A stretch of 64,000 nucleotides of DNA from Vibrio rotiferianus CAIM 577 = LMG 21460. Lineage in GTDB: Bacteria; Pseudomonadota; Gammaproteobacteria; Enterobacterales; Vibrionaceae. How positions within the stretch are numbered: the stretch's first letter is position 1; each line of letters begins with the position of its first letter. The stretch spans positions 124,001 through 188,000 of the forward strand of contig NZ_APHW01000022.1 of the NCBI RefSeq assembly GCF_002741985.1. The letters run 5' to 3'. A program made the position numbers and the translations under genes. The notes beneath the pieces were generated by a model. That model saw only the letters and a program-made list of their open reading frames with translations, was not told the origin of the DNA and made no database searches. Below, in pieces: positions 10,192 through 18,474 of the stretch.

Positions 10192-10575
10192 ATGTATCCC
10201 CACCTCACTGGTTTGGGCATCCACGATCCAAAACAGATTGAACGTTATTCCCTACGCCAAGAAGCACATAAAGACGTCCTAAAGATCTACTTCCACAAGC
10301 AGAAAGGCGAATTTTTCGCTAAGAGTGTGAAGTTCAAATACCCTCGCCAAGTCAAAAGCGTGCTGGTAGACAGCGGCAGTCACAAATACAAAGAAGTCAC
10401 CGAGATCAACCGCAACCTCACTCTGGTTATCGATGAACTGAATAAGATCACCAAGCCAGCGAAAACGACTGAAGTGGATGTGAAAGAGAAAATTCTCTCT
10501 GATCTTCGCCATCTGGAAAAAGTCGTTTCTAGCAAGATCGCAGAGATCGAGGCGGATCTGGAAAAACTAAAATAG
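10192..10575 (+). CDS. yaeH: UPF0325/DUF3461 family protein (YaeH-like)
   Basis: Function unknown. The 127-residue protein closely follows E. coli Yae[44 protein letters not shown] and a C-terminal helix ending [13 protein letters not shown], predicted coiled coil. In E. coli yaeH also lies in the glnD-dapD neighbourhood, which agrees with its place after glnD here. Good Shine-Dalgarno AGAGGTAG. Single gene with its own terminator. Confidence 0.93.
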   Translation: MYPHLTGLGIHDPKQIERYSLRQEAHKDVLKIYFHKQKGEFFAKSVKFKYPRQVKSVLVDSGSHKYKEVTEINRNLTLVIDELNKITKPAKTTEVDVKEKILSDLRHLEKVVSSKIAEIEADLEKLK

Positions 10576-10597
10576 TCCGCTTTATTCCTAAATAATT

Positions 10598-10630
10598 AAA
10601 AAAGAGGTTGGTATACATACCAACCCCTTT
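10598..10630. terminator. bidirectional terminator between yaeH and truC
   Basis: GGTTGGTAT-AC-ATACCAACC stem (10606-10625) with an A-run on one side and CCCTTT on the other, between two convergent genes. Confidence 0.75.
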
Positions 10631-10670
10631 CTCGTCTTATCTTTCGCCGGCACAGCTCAATCTAAGCGCA

Positions 10671-11438
10671 TTATTTAACCAACGATTCATCCCACTCAAA
10701 TCGAGTGAACAACTGCTGCCAAGTCTCATCGATATTGGCTTTCATCACGATTTCTTCATCGGTAAATGGATGCACAAAACGCAACTCTGATGCATGCAAC
10801 AACAGTCGGTGAGAGTCGAATTCGGTACGGTACAACTTGTTGTGCTTACCATCACCATGTGTTGTATCACCAACAATAGGATGACGCAGGTGAGCCATGT
10901 GACGACGCAGCTGGTGCTTACGTCCTGTCTTCGGCTTCATTTCCATCAAACAGTAGCGCGTGGTTGGGAACTTACCTGTTGAATAAGGTACTTCCACTTT
11001 TGCTAGCGGTTTGTATGCCGTTACTGCTTCTTGTGCTTCTTTCTCTTGCGAAGCAAACTTATCAGCAATCTTATCGAGTTCAACTTTCAGAGCGTAATCT
11101 AGCACACCCTCTTCTTCGATCCAGCCACGAACGATCGCGTGATAGGTCTTCTCCATCTTATGCTCTGCAAACATTGGCATGACTTGCGATGCCACTTCAC
11201 TGGACAGAGCAAACACAAGCACACCAGAAGTAGGGCGATCTAAACGGTGCAATGGGAAAACATGCTGACCAATTTGATCGCGTAGCGTTTGCATCACAAA
11301 TTGAGTCTCATGCTTATCCAACCAACTGCGATGGACTAACATACCTGCAGGTTTGTTCACCGCAACAAAGTACTCGTCCTGATAAACGATCTCTAATACA
11401 ACGGGTTCAACAGATAGTGATGTTTCTTGTTCTGACAT
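10671..11438 (-). CDS. truC: tRNA pseudouridine(65) synthase TruC
   Basis: RluA/RsuA-type pseudouridine synthase that modifies U65 in tRNA. The 255-residue protein has the catalytic motif HRLDRPTSGVLVFA (Asp in RLD, about residue 66), VNKPAGMLVHRS at the N-terminus, and PKTGRKHQLRRHMAHL. It follows yqcC by 5 nt on the minus strand; yqcC-truC is also paired in E. coli, where the same locus flanks csrB. Confidence 0.95.
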   Translation of the reverse strand: MSEQETSLSVEPVVLEIVYQDEYFVAVNKPAGMLVHRSWLDKHETQFVMQTLRDQIGQHVFPLHRLDRPTSGVLVFALSSEVASQVMPMFAEHKMEKTYHAIVRGWIEEEGVLDYALKVELDKIADKFASQEKEAQEAVTAYKPLAKVEVPYSTGKFPTTRYCLMEMKPKTGRKHQLRRHMAHLRHPIVGDTTHGDGKHNKLYRTEFDSHRLLLHASELRFVHPFTDEEIVMKANIDETWQQLFTRFEWDESLVK

Positions 11439-11443
11439 TGAGG

Positions 11444-11758
11444 TTACTTACATAGTTCGTCGATGGTTCGGATAGTCTCAAGCAATTCGCCATAATGCAG
11501 CTTTTGCTTCCACGCTTCTGCGAAATACGGCTCAATAGAAAAGCCACGTGGCAAAGGTTGGTTACTTTCCACTAACGCACGCATACGTGCAATAAAAATC
11601 CACTGTAACCACTCATGAGGATGCAGCGTATCAATCGCGAAAGGTTCCGTGCTCTGAAGCGCTTCTGCCGAGGGCATGGTTTGTTGCCACAGCTCATGGT
11701 GCTGCAATTGCGCTTCAAGTTGTTGAAGTAAGTCGACCAATTGGATGTTTGTTGCCAT
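11444..11758 (-). CDS. yqcC: YqcC family protein
   Basis: Small helical protein of unknown function, 104 residues from the ATG at 11758 (MATNIQLVDLLQQLEAQL). A longer frame to 11845 reads through unlikely sequence and overlaps the divergent gene, so the internal start is preferred. Motifs DTLHPHEWLQWIFIARM and QPLPRGFSIEPYF are typical of the YqcC domain. Upstream partner of truC. Confidence 0.9.
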   Translation of the reverse strand: MATNIQLVDLLQQLEAQLQHHELWQQTMPSAEALQSTEPFAIDTLHPHEWLQWIFIARMRALVESNQPLPRGFSIEPYFAEAWKQKLHYGELLETIRTIDELCK

Positions 11759-11834
11759 TAATTCCATCTCGAACCTTGAATTAGCCGAGAATGATACCAT
11801 TTCTTGTGAAAAGAACATTAGGATGTCGTATTTA

Positions 11835-12872
11835 ATGGAAAACATTCAAACCCTCACTCAGCTGTTAAACAACAGTCAGTGTGAGTATCAAGTCTTCGAC
11901 CTTGGTCGTCGTATCAAGACCATCGAGCCACAAGTCTTTGCGGATGTGGAAAAAGGTCAATGCCCTTACCCATTCCCAATGCAACGCAAAGCGCATTTGG
12001 CTATTGCCTACTGGAATGAGCAAAAGCAGCCTTGGATTTGGTTCTTGAAGTTCGAGTTGGATGAACGTGGCCTGCTCAAGCAAGCGGATATTGGTAACTT
12101 CATTAAATACGTCGTAGAAGCCATGGGTACTCGTTTAAGCGAGGAAATGTCGGAAGAGCAACAACAAAAGCTTTCTAACAACCCATACACTTTCAAACCT
12201 GCGGAAGAAAAGATGGCCGTCTTCCACAGCCAAGTTCGCGCTAACTTGGACTTACCCACCAGCCAGTATTACGAGCACACCCAGCACTACTTTAGCGGTG
12301 GTTTAGGGTGGGAAAACTGGCAAACGGTTGGTCTGCAAGGCATCACCGATATGGCTGCACGCCTAGGCAAAGAGCAAAATGCCGTCACCTTACGTAAAGC
12401 CCTAAATCATTTACCTAATGAACCGCTTTACGCTCTACTTGGCGCATTAGAACATGTTGACCTGCAAGAGCGTTTAGCAGAACGCATTGCTGAGAAAGCG
12501 CTACAAGAAATCGAAAGTAACGAGCCAGACTTATTCTTACTTTCCGCTTTGATTCGTGCCCTAGCTGGCGCACCAATCGAGGTGTCACAGCCAATCTTAA
12601 AAGCGATTTTGCAAAGCCCACGATTGAGTCACCAAGAAGTGTTGATCGGTATCGCTGGCCGCACGTGGCACTTACTCGGTGACGCTGGCATCGCTAAGCA
12701 ATTTTTGCTGCGACTTGCACAAACTGGGAACCAGGCTCTATTTAATCAATTGTTTGCTGACCTAGTGATGCTACCAGAACTAAGGTTGGTTCTTTTGCCT
12801 CTGCTGCACTCTAGCCCATCAGAAGAGCTAGCGACTGCATTGGTAAAACTGCAGCAAGCAACAAAGGGATAA
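11835..12872 (+). CDS. DUF3549 family protein
   Basis: Conserved gammaproteobacterial protein of unknown function, 345 residues from the ATG at 11835 (MENIQTLTQLLNNSQCEYQV), with AGGATG upstream as a plausible binding site. N-terminal half contains FPMQRKAHLAIAYWN and WIWFLKFELDERGLLKQ; the C-terminal half is helical repeats (LYALLGALEHVDLQERLAERI). No catalytic motif seen. It starts divergently from yqcC with only 76 nt between the start codons and leads into the DUF3301 gene 13 nt later. Confidence 0.88.
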   Translation: MENIQTLTQLLNNSQCEYQVFDLGRRIKTIEPQVFADVEKGQCPYPFPMQRKAHLAIAYWNEQKQPWIWFLKFELDERGLLKQADIGNFIKYVVEAMGTRLSEEMSEEQQQKLSNNPYTFKPAEEKMAVFHSQVRANLDLPTSQYYEHTQHYFSGGLGWENWQTVGLQGITDMAARLGKEQNAVTLRKALNHLPNEPLYALLGALEHVDLQERLAERIAEKALQEIESNEPDLFLLSALIRALAGAPIEVSQPILKAILQSPRLSHQEVLIGIAGRTWHLLGDAGIAKQFLLRLAQTGNQALFNQLFADLVMLPELRLVLLPLLHSSPSEELATALVKLQQATKG

Positions 12873-12885
12873 TAAAGGATTAGGG

Positions 12886-13185
12886 ATGATCGGTGACCTA
12901 TTAGCCATTTTAGGACTGTGCTTCTTCTGCTTTTTATTTTGGCAGCAACGACGTCAATCGGAGTTGGCAAAAGCGGCCATTACGCGTAAATGTGAGCAGT
13001 TGGATCTGCAATTGGTGAGCATCGCTTTTGGTGCGCATAAACTAAAAACGCCAGACGGAATCTGGCGTTGGCATACAGTGTATCAATTTGAGTTTTCATC
13101 CCTTGGTGATGATTGCTACCAAGGAGAGTTGACGATGATCGGATTTAGGCCGCTGAACTTTCACCTACCGCCACATCGCTTGTAA
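12886..13185 (+). CDS. DUF3301 family small membrane-anchored protein
   Basis: 99 residues: an N-terminal membrane segment (IGDLLAILGLCFFCFLFW), then a basic stretch WQQRRQSELAK and a small soluble domain with GIWRWHTVYQFEF. Matches DUF3301; role unknown. Good binding site (AAAGGATTAGGG) before the ATG. Cotranscribed with the DUF3549 gene and overlapping the 3' end of the convergent GNAT gene by 41 nt. Confidence 0.88.
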   Translation: MIGDLLAILGLCFFCFLFWQQRRQSELAKAAITRKCEQLDLQLVSIAFGAHKLKTPDGIWRWHTVYQFEFSSLGDDCYQGELTMIGFRPLNFHLPPHRL

Positions 13186-13651
13186 ATTCCATTTCAAAGT
13201 AAGGGCCGTAAAGGTCCTTACTCTCTCTAGTCTTTGTAAATCCAAGTTTTTCCAATACTGCCGTGGATGCTTTGTGATGGCTGTTCACATTCGCTTTGAC
13301 TTTGTGTAGCCCAAGCTCACGGCACGCTTTCGGGAAAAACGCCTTTAGCGCTTCTGTCGCTAATCCTTTACCCCAATAAGCTTTATCAAAGATAAATCCC
13401 AGCTCTGGTTCATGATCCAGATTCGAAATGAATACGTGTCCCATGTAATCACGACTGGTACTCTCAAGCACCGCCATGCTGTAGACATTCTCATCATCCA
13501 GAACCTTCTCAAACAACTGCTTAGCAGAAGACACCGTATGAGGGCCGTTCATCTCTGCGCGATTTCTAGCGCAACAATTCAACATCACGAACTCTAGTTG
13601 CAACGACTCATTGTAGGGTAGAAGAAGCATTCTTCTGGTTACTATGGTCAC
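13145..13651 (-). CDS. GNAT family N-acetyltransferase (RimJ/RimL-like)
   Basis: 168-residue acetyltransferase of the Acetyltransf_3 type. Visible motifs: MTIVTRRMLLLPY N-terminus, GFIFDKAYWGKGLATEALKA (acetyl-CoA loop, Q/RxxGxG/A-like) and ANVNSHHKASTAVLEKLGF near the C-terminus. Substrate unknown. Convergent with the DUF3301 gene, overlapping it by 41 nt. The 230 nt between its start and the CsrB terminator hold a short palindrome GTTATG-5 nt-CATAAC (13719-13735) and nothing else I can name. Confidence 0.9.
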   Translation of the reverse strand: MTIVTRRMLLLPYNESLQLEFVMLNCCARNRAEMNGPHTVSSAKQLFEKVLDDENVYSMAVLESTSRDYMGHVFISNLDHEPELGFIFDKAYWGKGLATEALKAFFPKACRELGLHKVKANVNSHHKASTAVLEKLGFTKTRESKDLYGPYFEMEFTSDVAVGESSAA

Positions 13652-13865
13652 ATCTGTTCCTTGATTACAGCAAACTTAATTTATCCACATAACAATAACT
13701 CATGAGCTATCGATTTGTTATGCGGTACATAACGCCATTTAGAGAAGCCGAAAGTTAAACCAACTGATTGGAAAGGATATTGATCTGGATTGTTTTTTAT
13801 TCAGTGTTGTAAGGAATTTATAAATAATGTGATACTGACACTTTTAATTATTTTAAGTTATGTAA

Positions 13866-13907
13866 ATGCCAAAATAAGAAAGACCCCGACACTAGCGTAT
13901 CGGGGTC
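13866..13907 (-). terminator. terminator of the CsrB RNA
   Basis: GACCCCGA-10 nt-TCGGGGTC stem (13882-13907) followed on the minus strand by TTTCTTATTTT. Confidence 0.9.
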
Positions 13908-14280
13908 ATAGTCTTACTCGCAGCAGTCCGGCTACTAATTAGTGCTCCATGCATCATCCATAATAGTGGCTGATTCCGTCAGCTTAGTCCTTACGTCGCC
14001 GTCCTAGCGGTGTCCTTATCATCCTGATAGCTAACATTCCTCGTTAGCGCGCATCACTTGTTCCTTGAGCGGTGTCCTTTGCATCGTCCTGATGCTGTCC
14101 TTACCTCAATCCTATGAGGGGTCCATTGTCTTTCCTTAGTCATCAACATCCTATTGATGATTGTGTCCTTACAATGTCCTACGCTCCTTGCTTGATCACT
14201 CATCCTGAATAATCAAATCGTCGTCCTGACGATGACCAAATCCTTGGTGCTTTCCTGTTCCATGTCTGCTTCCTGCCGAC
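13882..14280 (-). ncRNA. csrB: CsrB-family regulatory RNA
   Basis: About 400-nt RNA on the minus strand that would sequester the translation regulator CsrA. About 20 AGGA motifs (seen as TCCT on the plus strand), many in small hairpin loops such as TCATCAACATCCTATTGATGA. The predicted 5' end GTCGGCAGGAAGCAGAC resembles the E. coli CsrB start GUCGACAGGGAGUCAGAC. It ends in a strong terminator. The location beside yqcC-truC matches the E. coli csrB locus. Vibrios carry several such RNAs; which paralogue this is cannot be told here. Confidence 0.92.
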
Positions 14281-14316
14281 AAGGTTTAATTTACGCTTTT
14301 CCCTTTAAATCACAAT
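14281..14316 (-). promoter_or_regulatory. predicted csrB promoter
   Basis: On the minus strand TTGTGA, 16-nt spacer, TAAATT, then 7 nt to the predicted 5' end at 14280. The downstream RNA supports it; the boxes are weak matches, as expected for an activated promoter. Confidence 0.55.
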
Positions 14317-14439
14317 CTACCCTAGAAAATCTTTTGCTGAAAAACTTAGTTAACAGCATGTTAAAATTATATTTTTCATATACTTATTGCGAAAAAATTC
14401 TATTTGGCTGATGACGAAATCGTTTTCTCTCACAACCCG

Positions 14440-14457
14440 TGTGAGAGATCTCGCACA
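14440..14457 (-). promoter_or_regulatory. UvrY/VarA (GacA) binding palindrome upstream of csrB
   Basis: TGTGAGAGATCTCGCACA is an 18-bp palindrome that matches the E. coli UvrY site TGTGAGAGATCTCTTACA in 16 of 18 positions. It is centred about 168 bp upstream of the predicted csrB start, the sort of distance known for GacA-family control of csrB genes. A second overlapping inverted repeat, TCTCACA-5 nt-TGTGAGA, lies at 14427-14445. Confidence 0.75.
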
Positions 14458-14536
14458 AGGCACTGCCGAAATTGCTATTCGCTAAAATCTGTAGTGCAAA
14501 GTATGATGATATAAGTCATTTTAGTAGGGACAAATT

Positions 14537-14830
14537 ATGTTAACTCAAGACGTCACTAAAGAGCTGGAAGCCGTGATGGAGCAGTTGCAACAGCAAGGTA
14601 AAGAGCCGACCGTAGCTCTAGTTAAAGCTCGAATGAAAACACCTGTGCCGATGCCAGCATTAATCGCAACCATCAAAAGCTGGAAGAACGCCAACCGTAT
14701 TCCTAAAGTCGAGGTTGCGGTTCAAACTCCAAAGGAAGAAGATCGCATCACCGCGCTCGAAAACACGGTTGCTCAACTGGTGACTCGCGTTGAAGAACTT
14801 GAAGCAAAGCTGAGTGAGAAGGCATCATGA
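14537..14830 (+). CDS. small protein with KfrA-like N-terminus and coiled-coil tail
   Basis: 97 residues, not assigned to a named function. The first 55 or so residues ([20 protein letters not shown], then [20 protein letters not shown]) resemble the KfrA_N-type DNA-binding helix bundle. The C-terminal 30 residues form a clear coiled coil ([21 protein letters not shown]). It overlaps yaiI by 4 nt (ATGA), so the two are translationally coupled. A DNA-binding role is an inference. Confidence 0.8.
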   Translation: MLTQDVTKELEAVMEQLQQQGKEPTVALVKARMKTPVPMPALIATIKSWKNANRIPKVEVAVQTPKEEDRITALENTVAQLVTRVEELEAKLSEKAS

Positions 14831-15270
14831 AGTTGTGGGTAGATGCGGATGCTTGTCCGAAAGTCATTAGAGAGACAATTGTACGTGCCGCTGAGCGAAC
14901 CGGTGTGGAATGCACATTTGTAGCAAACCATGTGGTCCCTGTACCCAAGCGTGCCAATATTCACTCTCTGCAAGTACCGGCTGGCTTTGATATTGCCGAT
15001 AACGAAATCGTACGTCGCGTGGAAGCCAATGACTTAGTGATTACCTCTGACATTCCATTGGCAGACGAAGTGATCAGCAAAGGGGCTCAAGCATTAAGCT
15101 CACGAGGCGAGTTATATACCAAAGACACCATCAAAGCGCGTTTGAACATTCGTGACTTTATGGACACCATGCGCTCAAGCGGTATTCAAACAGGCGGCCC
15201 TGCGGCTCTGTCTCAAACAGAACGCAGAGAGTTCGCAAATCATCTCGATAGAATCCTTGCTAAGCGTTGA
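14827..15270 (+). CDS. yaiI: YaiI/YqxD family protein (UPF0178, DUF188)
   Basis: 147 residues with the hallmark N-terminus [20 protein letters not shown], a PIN-like acidic pocket (DADACP, then [13 protein letters not shown]), and the C-terminal [20 protein letters not shown]. Likely a nuclease-fold protein; activity not established. Its start overlaps the previous gene's stop. Confidence 0.93.
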   Translation: MKLWVDADACPKVIRETIVRAAERTGVECTFVANHVVPVPKRANIHSLQVPAGFDIADNEIVRRVEANDLVITSDIPLADEVISKGAQALSSRGELYTKDTIKARLNIRDFMDTMRSSGIQTGGPAALSQTERREFANHLDRILAKR

Positions 15271-15321
15271 CGCTCTCTTCCTCCATCAATGAAATCAGCC
15301 TATTGATGAAATAGGATTAGT

Positions 15322-15361
15322 AAAACTCCGTTCTTTGTTGTTATAACAAAAACGGAGTTTT
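15322..15361 (+). promoter_or_regulatory. long hairpin enclosing the ribosome binding site of the OmpV-like gene
   Basis: AAAACTCCGTT (15322-15332) pairs with AACGGAGTTTT (15351-15361); inside, TTTGTT pairs with AACAAA. The GGAG at 15354-15357, 8 nt before the ATG at 15366, is buried in the 3' arm. The element may end yaiI transcription, control translation of the next gene, or both. Confidence 0.7.
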
Positions 15362-15365
15362 ATTT

Positions 15366-16091
15366 ATGAATGCAAGGATCGTCCTTCCCCTCTCACTACT
15401 TTTTGTCTCTGCTGATTCACTTGCCAATCAAGAATCTTTTGGCCTCGTAGGAGGCAGTGTTACCTATGGCGAGAGCGTTTTTTCCGTCAAAGACACACCT
15501 CAGCTTGGTGCGACACCTAACTTGTTCTATTCCGGTCCCATTGGCTTTGTTGATGGCAGCTTAGCAAGTTGGCAAGCGTTACCTTATGTTGGGCTATCAG
15601 CCAACTGGCGTTTCACGGAAGTCTCCGATACGTTTGCCGATCTTCCAAACGGCATCGAAAGTCGTGATGGCAATGGTGAACTTGGTATTACTTTAGGCAC
15701 CGTTGGTGCAAGACTGACTTATCTGCATGACGTTACCTCAGAACATAACGGTTACGAAGTTCAACTGCATCTCGGTCGGACGCTAAAAACTTGGCTACCT
15801 CCGTTTACCCTCACTCCCTTTCTAGAGGTCGATTATCGAGATAAAAAACTCTCCAACCACCTGTACAGTGTCTCAGCACGAGAAGCGGTAGCATCAGGAC
15901 TAAGAGAGTTTAAAGCCGATTCTACTTTTGTTTATCAAGCTGGAGTTATTGGTTTGTATGAGTTCACACCATCTTGGATAGGCATTACAAAAGCTGAATT
16001 TATTCATCATGATAGTGAGAGCCCTTTGATTCAGCGTGATGTCGGTTGGTCATTTGAAGTCGGTTTCACTTACCGTTTTGCAGGGTTATAA
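15366..16091 (+). CDS. MipA/OmpV family outer membrane protein
   Basis: 241 residues with a signal peptide (MNARIVLPLSLLFVSADSLA, cleavage near residue 20) and alternating beta strands ending in an aromatic residue (EVGFTYRF). Motifs of MipA/OmpV: FGLVGGSVTYGESVF near the mature N-terminus and ALPYVGLSANWRF. Probable beta-barrel scaffold or porin-like protein. The start is set by GGAG 8 nt upstream, itself inside a hairpin. A bidirectional terminator separates it from the AbgT gene. Confidence 0.88.
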   Translation: MNARIVLPLSLLFVSADSLANQESFGLVGGSVTYGESVFSVKDTPQLGATPNLFYSGPIGFVDGSLASWQALPYVGLSANWRFTEVSDTFADLPNGIESRDGNGELGITLGTVGARLTYLHDVTSEHNGYEVQLHLGRTLKTWLPPFTLTPFLEVDYRDKKLSNHLYSVSAREAVASGLREFKADSTFVYQAGVIGLYEFTPSWIGITKAEFIHHDSESPLIQRDVGWSFEVGFTYRFAGL

Positions 16092-16098
16092 ATAGACA

Positions 16099-16123
16099 AA
16101 AGCCTGCGAGAAACGCAGGCTTT
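16099..16123. terminator. bidirectional terminator
   Basis: AAAGCCTGCG-AGAAA-CGCAGGCTTT, 10-bp stem between the convergent OmpV-like and AbgT genes. Confidence 0.8.
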
Positions 16124-16147
16124 GATTAAGCTGAGTGAGGTTGCCAA

Positions 16148-17734
16148 TTAAGGCGTGTAGTACGTTGCCGCACCAGGACCTACTGGTAAACCAAATACGA
16201 ATACCCATAGGTAGAACAGTACACTCCAACCAACAATGAAGACGATTGAGTAAGGTAGCATGGTCGCGATCAGCGTACCGATACCTAGGTTCTTCATGTA
16301 GCGTGTTGCTACCGCAAGGATAAGACCGAAGTAGCTCATCATCGGTGTAATGATGTTCGTCGTTGAGTCACCGATACGGTAAGCCGCCTGAATCGTTTCT
16401 GGCGCGTAACCAACAAGCATTAGCATAGGAACGAAGATTGGTGCTGTCACAGCCCACTGCGCCGATGCCGAGCCAATCATCAAGTTGATGAAACCACACA
16501 TTAGGATGAAGGCGAAGAACAGCATTGGACCAGTTAGACCGATTTCTTGCAGGAAGCTTGCACCCGCTACCGCGAATACTTGACCAAAGTTTGTCCACTT
16601 GAAGAAGGCAACAAATTGAGCCGCAAAGAATACCAAAACAATGTACATGCCCATTGAAGACATTGACTTCGACATTGCATCAATCACATCGCGATCATTT
16701 TTCATGGTGCCAACAACGCGACCGTAAACAAAGCCCGGTACTGCGAAGAAAACAAAGATGAACGCAACAATACTCTTCAGGAATGGAGAGCCTGCAACCG
16801 TGCCTGCATCAGAGCGCAGAACACCGTCAGCTGGAACGATAGTCCAAGCTAGTAGCGCAGAAACCGCCAGTACCGCAATACCTGCTAGTTTTAGACCTTT
16901 CTTCTCTACGTCAGTCAGACCACCCATCTTATCTTGAGATAGGTCTTCTGCCGCTTCTTCATCATTGTATTTGCCAAGTTTTGGCTCAACGATCTTCTCA
17001 GTAACAAATGCACCGGTAATCGCGATGAAGAAAGTAGAAACAAACATGAAGTACCAGTTTACTTCTGGGCCTACTGTGTAAGTTGGGTCAATCATCTGCG
17101 CTGCTGTTTCAGTGATACCTGAAAGCAGTGGGTCAACCGTACCAATCAGTAGGTTTGCGGAGTAACCACCAGATACACCAGCAAACGCAGCCGCTAGGCC
17201 AGCAAGTGGGTGACGACCTAGAGAGTGGAACAGCATTGCCGCGAGTGGGATCAGTACCACGTAGCCAAGCTCAGAAGCCGTGTTTGAAATGATACCAGCG
17301 AAAACTACCGTTACCGTAACCATGCGCTGAGAAGCGCCCATTACTAGGCCACGCATTGCAGCAGAAAGTAGTCCAGAATGCTCTGCAATGGCAACACCCA
17401 GCATCGCCACCAGTACGGTACCTAACGGTGCGAAGCCTACGAAGTTTTTCACTAGGTTAGTAACAATCAGTTGTAAGCCTTCTGCGTTTAACAGACTAAC
17501 AACTTGAATCATGCCGTCGGCGGCGCGACCAGGTGCACCTTCAGGGCGAGGGTCAACTACGGAAACTTCGAAGTAACCAGCAATGCCAGACATGACTAGG
17601 ATTGCAAGACAGAAAATAGCGAAAAGTGTGATCGGGTGGGGTAATAGGTTCCCCAAATATTCAACTGTATCTAAGAAGCGCGTGAACATTGGCTTCTTTG
17701 GCGAGTTTTGTTTCATTGAAGCAGATGAACTCAT
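16148..17734 (-). CDS. abgT: AbgT family transporter
   Basis: Inner membrane transporter of the AbgT family (p-aminobenzoyl-glutamate uptake, or antimetabolite export in some members). 528 residues, about 12 membrane segments. Family signatures: PLGTVLVAMLGVAIAEHSGL, GIISNTASELGYVVLIPL, AGVSGGYSANLLIGTVDPLL and IGSASAQWAVTAPIFVPM. The N-terminal 16 residues are polar and cytoplasmic. Alone in its unit. The symbol is by family; the substrate is not shown by sequence. Confidence 0.92.
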   Translation of the reverse strand: MSSSASMKQNSPKKPMFTRFLDTVEYLGNLLPHPITLFAIFCLAILVMSGIAGYFEVSVVDPRPEGAPGRAADGMIQVVSLLNAEGLQLIVTNLVKNFVGFAPLGTVLVAMLGVAIAEHSGLLSAAMRGLVMGASQRMVTVTVVFAGIISNTASELGYVVLIPLAAMLFHSLGRHPLAGLAAAFAGVSGGYSANLLIGTVDPLLSGITETAAQMIDPTYTVGPEVNWYFMFVSTFFIAITGAFVTEKIVEPKLGKYNDEEAAEDLSQDKMGGLTDVEKKGLKLAGIAVLAVSALLAWTIVPADGVLRSDAGTVAGSPFLKSIVAFIFVFFAVPGFVYGRVVGTMKNDRDVIDAMSKSMSSMGMYIVLVFFAAQFVAFFKWTNFGQVFAVAGASFLQEIGLTGPMLFFAFILMCGFINLMIGSASAQWAVTAPIFVPMLMLVGYAPETIQAAYRIGDSTTNIITPMMSYFGLILAVATRYMKNLGIGTLIATMLPYSIVFIVGWSVLFYLWVFVFGLPVGPGAATYYTP

Positions 17735-17832
17735 CTGTTCCCTCCTTGTATGTATTCCTGCGCATATGTAACAAAAATGTCACTAAGCATGCGCAGGGTA
17801 CTCGACACAAGGGTTAAGTGAAAGTTCAAAAC

Positions 17833-17847
17833 GTTACAAAATGTAAC
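17833..17847. promoter_or_regulatory. palindrome upstream of the AbgT gene
   Basis: GTTACAAAATGTAAC, 6-bp arms with a 3-nt centre, about 100 bp upstream of the AbgT start. Operator-like, but no regulator is identified. Confidence 0.35.
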
Positions 17848-17962
17848 CAATAGTCGAACTTATGACCTATAATAGATAAAAATATAGTTATATCATCCAT
17901 GCATAGATCATAAATCAGAATTATAAGTAAGCAGATTCCATAAATTCTCACGATATTTATGG

Positions 17963-18088
17963 TTATTTCTGCACCGCCTTAAACCGTGGATTCGTTTTGC
18001 AAATCACGAATAAACGCCCTCTCCTCTTGACGATTTGACAATCAGGATGACGGCTTTTTGCACTCTTCAATGATTTAACCACCTTCAT
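17963..18088 (-). CDS. ykgO: alternative 50S ribosomal protein L36 (zinc-independent form)
   Basis: 41 residues read from the ATG at 18088: [20 protein letters not shown], then [21 protein letters not shown]. It lacks the four-residue zinc ligand set of the main L36 (only two Cys), as in the zinc-free YkgO/RpmJ2 form used when zinc is scarce. It lies 3 nt after the type B L31 gene under a shared Zur box. Too short for routine ORF calling. Confidence 0.93.
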   Translation of the reverse strand: MKVVKSLKSAKSRHPDCQIVKRRGRLFVICKTNPRFKAVQK

Positions 18089-18091
18089 TTT

Positions 18092-18352
18092 TTAATCCTT
18101 ATCTTTGCCAAATTGACCAAAACGACGATTGAAGTTTGCAATACGACCTTCCGCTTGAACCACACGTTGTTTGCCTGTGTAAAACGGATGGGACGCTGAC
18201 GAAACGTCTAACGTGAAATATGGGTAAGTTTTGCCATCTTTCCATTCGATAGTTCGGTCGGTTTGCAACGTTGAACCAACCACAAAATATTCGTCTACGC
18301 TGGTGTCGTGAAATACCACAGGTCGGTATTTGGGGTGGATACCTGGCTTCAT
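18092..18352 (-). CDS. rpmE2: 50S ribosomal protein L31 type B
   Basis: 86 residues: [35 protein letters not shown] and [17 protein letters not shown], as in YkgM/RpmE2. It lacks the CxxC zinc motif of the main L31, so it replaces that protein under zinc starvation and frees zinc. First gene of the two-gene unit with ykgO; a Zur palindrome lies just upstream. Confidence 0.95.
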   Translation of the reverse strand: MKPGIHPKYRPVVFHDTSVDEYFVVGSTLQTDRTIEWKDGKTYPYFTLDVSSASHPFYTGKQRVVQAEGRIANFNRRFGQFGKDKD

Positions 18353-18371
18353 AAAAATAGTCCTTTCGATT

Positions 18372-18398
18372 AATTGTTATGTTATAACATTTTAATTA
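18372..18398 (-). promoter_or_regulatory. Zur box controlling rpmE2-ykgO
   Basis: TGTTAT-GTT-ATAACA (core 18375-18389) matches the gammaproteobacterial Zur core TGTTAT-ANT-ATAACA with the same 3-nt spacing, flanked by AT-rich arms, about 25 bp upstream of rpmE2. Repression when zinc is plentiful is expected. Confidence 0.85.
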
Positions 18399-18474
18399 AT
18401 AATCATTCTCAACAAGAAAAGCAAGCAAAATTTGTGATACTTTTCTTCTCAAACCTTTCATCAAGACACAAACC

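Noticed and set aside
13882..14280. CRISPR array from the regularly recurring TCCT pattern
   Set aside because: Repeats are 4-7 nt, unevenly spaced and hairpin-borne; the pattern, terminator and upstream site are those of a CsrB RNA.
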